Assembly (NCBI GenBank): GCA_013368325.1
Contig: JAACJK010000220.1
Coordinates: 62,001 to 126,000 of the forward strand
Source: Ephemerocybe angulata
Lineage: Eukaryota; Basidiomycota; Agaricomycetes; Agaricales; Psathyrellaceae
Length of the DNA stretch: 64,000 nucleotides
Direction: 5' to 3'
Below are positions 62,438 to 64,000 of this stretch, one piece after another (positions within the stretch are counted from its first letter, which is position 1; each line of letters opens with the position of its first letter). Position numbers and translations under genes: made by a program. The notes under the pieces were generated by a model. It was not told the origin of the DNA, did not search any database, and was given only the letters and a program-made list of their open reading frames with translations.

Positions 62438-63194
62438 ATGCTTCGATGTGCTCAACGTTTCCAGCAATGCACGCGACTAGCGTCTCAGTGTCGACGACAA
62501 GTACTAGCCAGAGCACTCTCAACGCCAGTTGGAGCACAGGGCGCCCCGACGCCGTGGTTCGTTGACCCGAAACCGGTGGAACGGCCAGCGGTACATTCAC
62601 CACTCAACAAAGGCGCGAGTGCGCCACCAGTGCCGCATGATGCCCCCGTAGTGCTCAAAGACCTCCAACTGGACCTTCTGAAGTCTCCACACATTGACTT
62701 GTCCAAACTAGTTGTCTGTCGGGCCGTAGCACCACCTCCTGGGGAACCTTTGCCAGAACGGATGGGCCAAGGGAAGCGAAAACGCGGAAGCACAGTGGCA
62801 GGAGAGTCTGCATTTGACTTTAGCTCTGGAATTTGGAGCTGGTATGTTTTTGCACAAGTGAGGAGCACATCCCAGATGTACATGTGAACGGGGGGTCTAA
62901 TAGTTCTCGAAAGGTTAAAGAAGGAACAGAAGGCAGAGGCGCGGTGGAATCTGTCGTCAGACAAGTCCGTAAATCGGTACGCATTGGCGCCAGTTTCTTG
63001 AAATAGTATTCTAATTGACACCATTTACTCCATAGCTCTTGACTCGTACTCCACCTGTTCCTCTTCCCCCCAAGTCCCGGCCTCAAATGGGTACGGGGTG
63101 GGCTTTGGTTGACGGTGGAAACTTTGCTGTGCATATTCTCAGCATGGAAGCTCGAGAGAAGTACTTTAGTGGCCTCATCCCCCAGCTGCAATAG
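62438..63194 (+). CDS. Mitochondrial RsfS/Atp25-N-like protein (ribosome silencing factor fold)
   Basis: Exons 62438-62841, 62904-62976 and 63036-63194 give about 211 residues. The N-terminus (MLRCAQRFQQCTRLASQCRR) is an Arg-rich presequence. The C-terminal part carries the RsfS (oligomerisation-domain) pattern: KEGTEGRGAVESVVRQVRKS then MGTGWALVDGGNFAVHILSM and EAREKYFSG. Bacterial RsfS and human MALSU1 bind the large ribosomal subunit protein L14 and block premature joining. In yeast this fold is the first part of Atp25. Here the gene stops after the fold, so it is a stand-alone form. Divergent from the SHR3-like gene (142 bp between ATGs). Confidence 0.82.
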
Positions 63195-63309
63195 ATGTGG
63201 ATTGCTTGGACCCCACCTGTCAAACATTGCGTCAAGTATCCACCCATCCTCATATAAAGGAGGCTAGCCTTTCTTCTTCAAGGCTATAATAATCTCAACT
63301 TGCACGAAA

Positions 63310-63884
63310 ATGGCTGGTCTTAACAACGATCCTCGCACTGTCATGGCTGGAGGTCCCTTTGGCGTCTATCCAGGCGTTGCGAACCCCAACCCTTCGAATG
63401 CTATCGACAGCACTGCCCGTGATAACCCCGATTTTGTATGTGCCTTGGATTACATCGCTCCCCTGGATGTATAGTTGAGCAAGTCACTACAGGCCGCAGC
63501 ACAGGATACTGGTCGATTCCGGCCAGGTGGTGCTGGTACTGAATTCAGGGAGCAGCTCTCCGCACAGAGAGTCTACAATGAAAGCACGGGCGTCATAGAA
63601 CATCATCCTGGGATCATTGAGTCGTCGAATATCGATCCCCTGAACGAGAATTCAAACAAAGGCAACGACTTAGTGTATGTAGAAAGTTGCAACTTGTTGC
63701 TGATGTGTGATGGCTAGACGATGGATGGGCCAATTTGACCTCCGGTCCTGGCGGTTCTCGAAACGTGACAGAAAAGAAACCGACAAACTTTGCTGCAGGC
63801 GTCATGAAGCTTGCGTATGGGACTCTTGCAGGAAATGAGCAAAAGAAGGAAGAAGGAAGGGAAGCCATGCACGGCACCAAGTAA
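63310..63884 (+). CDS. Small unknown hydrophilic protein
   Basis: Exons 63310-63435, 63493-63661 and 63718-63884 give 153 residues. The protein is rich in Gly, Asn and Pro at the start (MAGLNNDPRTVMAGGPFGVY). It has a polar middle (STGVIEHHPGIIESSNIDP), then DDGWANLTSGPGGSRNVTEK and AAGVMKLAYGTLAGNEQKKE. It ends HGTK. No TM, signal or known domain; stress-type hydrophilins are one possibility. The second intron must use a GC donor (63662, G|GCAACG): no GT donor joins the two conserved-looking halves in frame. Confidence 0.65.
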
Positions 63885-63959
63885 ATATGTGTATTAGTTC
63901 CCACGACTGCGATGATATCCAGCAATACCAAACTTGTATCTCTGAACCCAACCACCATC

Positions 63960-64000
63960 ATGTCCAGCAGAGCAGGCGGCCTTTATGGCGGCATCCAATT
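63960..64000 (+). CDS. Start of a further gene, cut by the window edge
   Basis: ATG at 63960 opens MSSRAGGLYGGIQ and stays open to the last base. The context (CCACCATCATG) is a good fungal start context. Too little remains to name it; a G-patch splicing-factor-45-type protein is a faint guess only. Confidence 0.4.
   Translation, partial: MSSRAGGLYGGIQ

Overview
The window is ordinary nuclear DNA from a filamentous basidiomycete, most likely an Agaricomycete. Almost every gene is cut by many short introns (mostly 45-60 nt, GT-AG, with CTAAC/CTGAC-like branch sites). Genes are dense on both strands. The gene set is eukaryotic housekeeping plus a Zn(II)2Cys6 regulator. There is no bacterial, plasmid, phage or CRISPR signal, and I found no convincing tRNA or rRNA gene. 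Exon joins were worked out by hand from reading frame, splice signals and family knowledge.

Layout. 1-10.7 kb: the 3' part of a plasma-membrane syntaxin, phosphatidylinositol synthase, a long AAA ATPase, the Smc5/6 subunit NSE1, phosphatidylserine synthase and the DNA primase large subunit. 11.2-20.2 kb: one gene for a ~2,920-residue protein dominated by a ~1,450-residue charged helix. 21-36 kb: a USP7-type deubiquitinase, SEC66, mitochondrial citrate synthase, an unknown Pro/Gly-rich protein, a PP2A B56 subunit and cytosolic HSP70. 36-43 kb: a class II aldolase-like protein, a poorly coding stretch and a zinc-cluster transcription factor. 43-50.5 kb: an SFI1-like centrin-binding protein, a divergent pair of tiny genes (PIG-Y-like and a coiled-coil protein), a small TA-flanked inverted-repeat element and a Gfo/Idh/MocA oxidoreductase. 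50.6-64 kb: aprataxin, a doubtful small gene, a four-TM protein, a GYP7-type Rab GAP, ribosomal protein S21, an ALKBH1-like dioxygenase, LETM1, an SHR3-like chaperone, an RsfS-domain protein, a small unknown protein and the first codons of one more gene.

Functional links. Two enzymes that use CDP-diacylglycerol (PI synthase and PS synthase) lie within 7.3 kb. Several genes form tight head-to-head pairs: ALKBH1/LETM1 (112 bp between ATGs), SHR3/RsfS (142 bp), PIG-Y/coiled-coil (136 bp), Pro-rich/PP2A B56 (222 bp) and SEC66/citrate synthase (329 bp). The last third is rich in mitochondrial and secretory-pathway functions. I saw no dedicated multi-gene system that looks new. The least ordinary items are the giant charged-helix protein, the miniature mobile element, two frame-restoring GC-AG introns, several micro-exons and a PIG-Y-like gene whose exons are only 102 and 120 nt.
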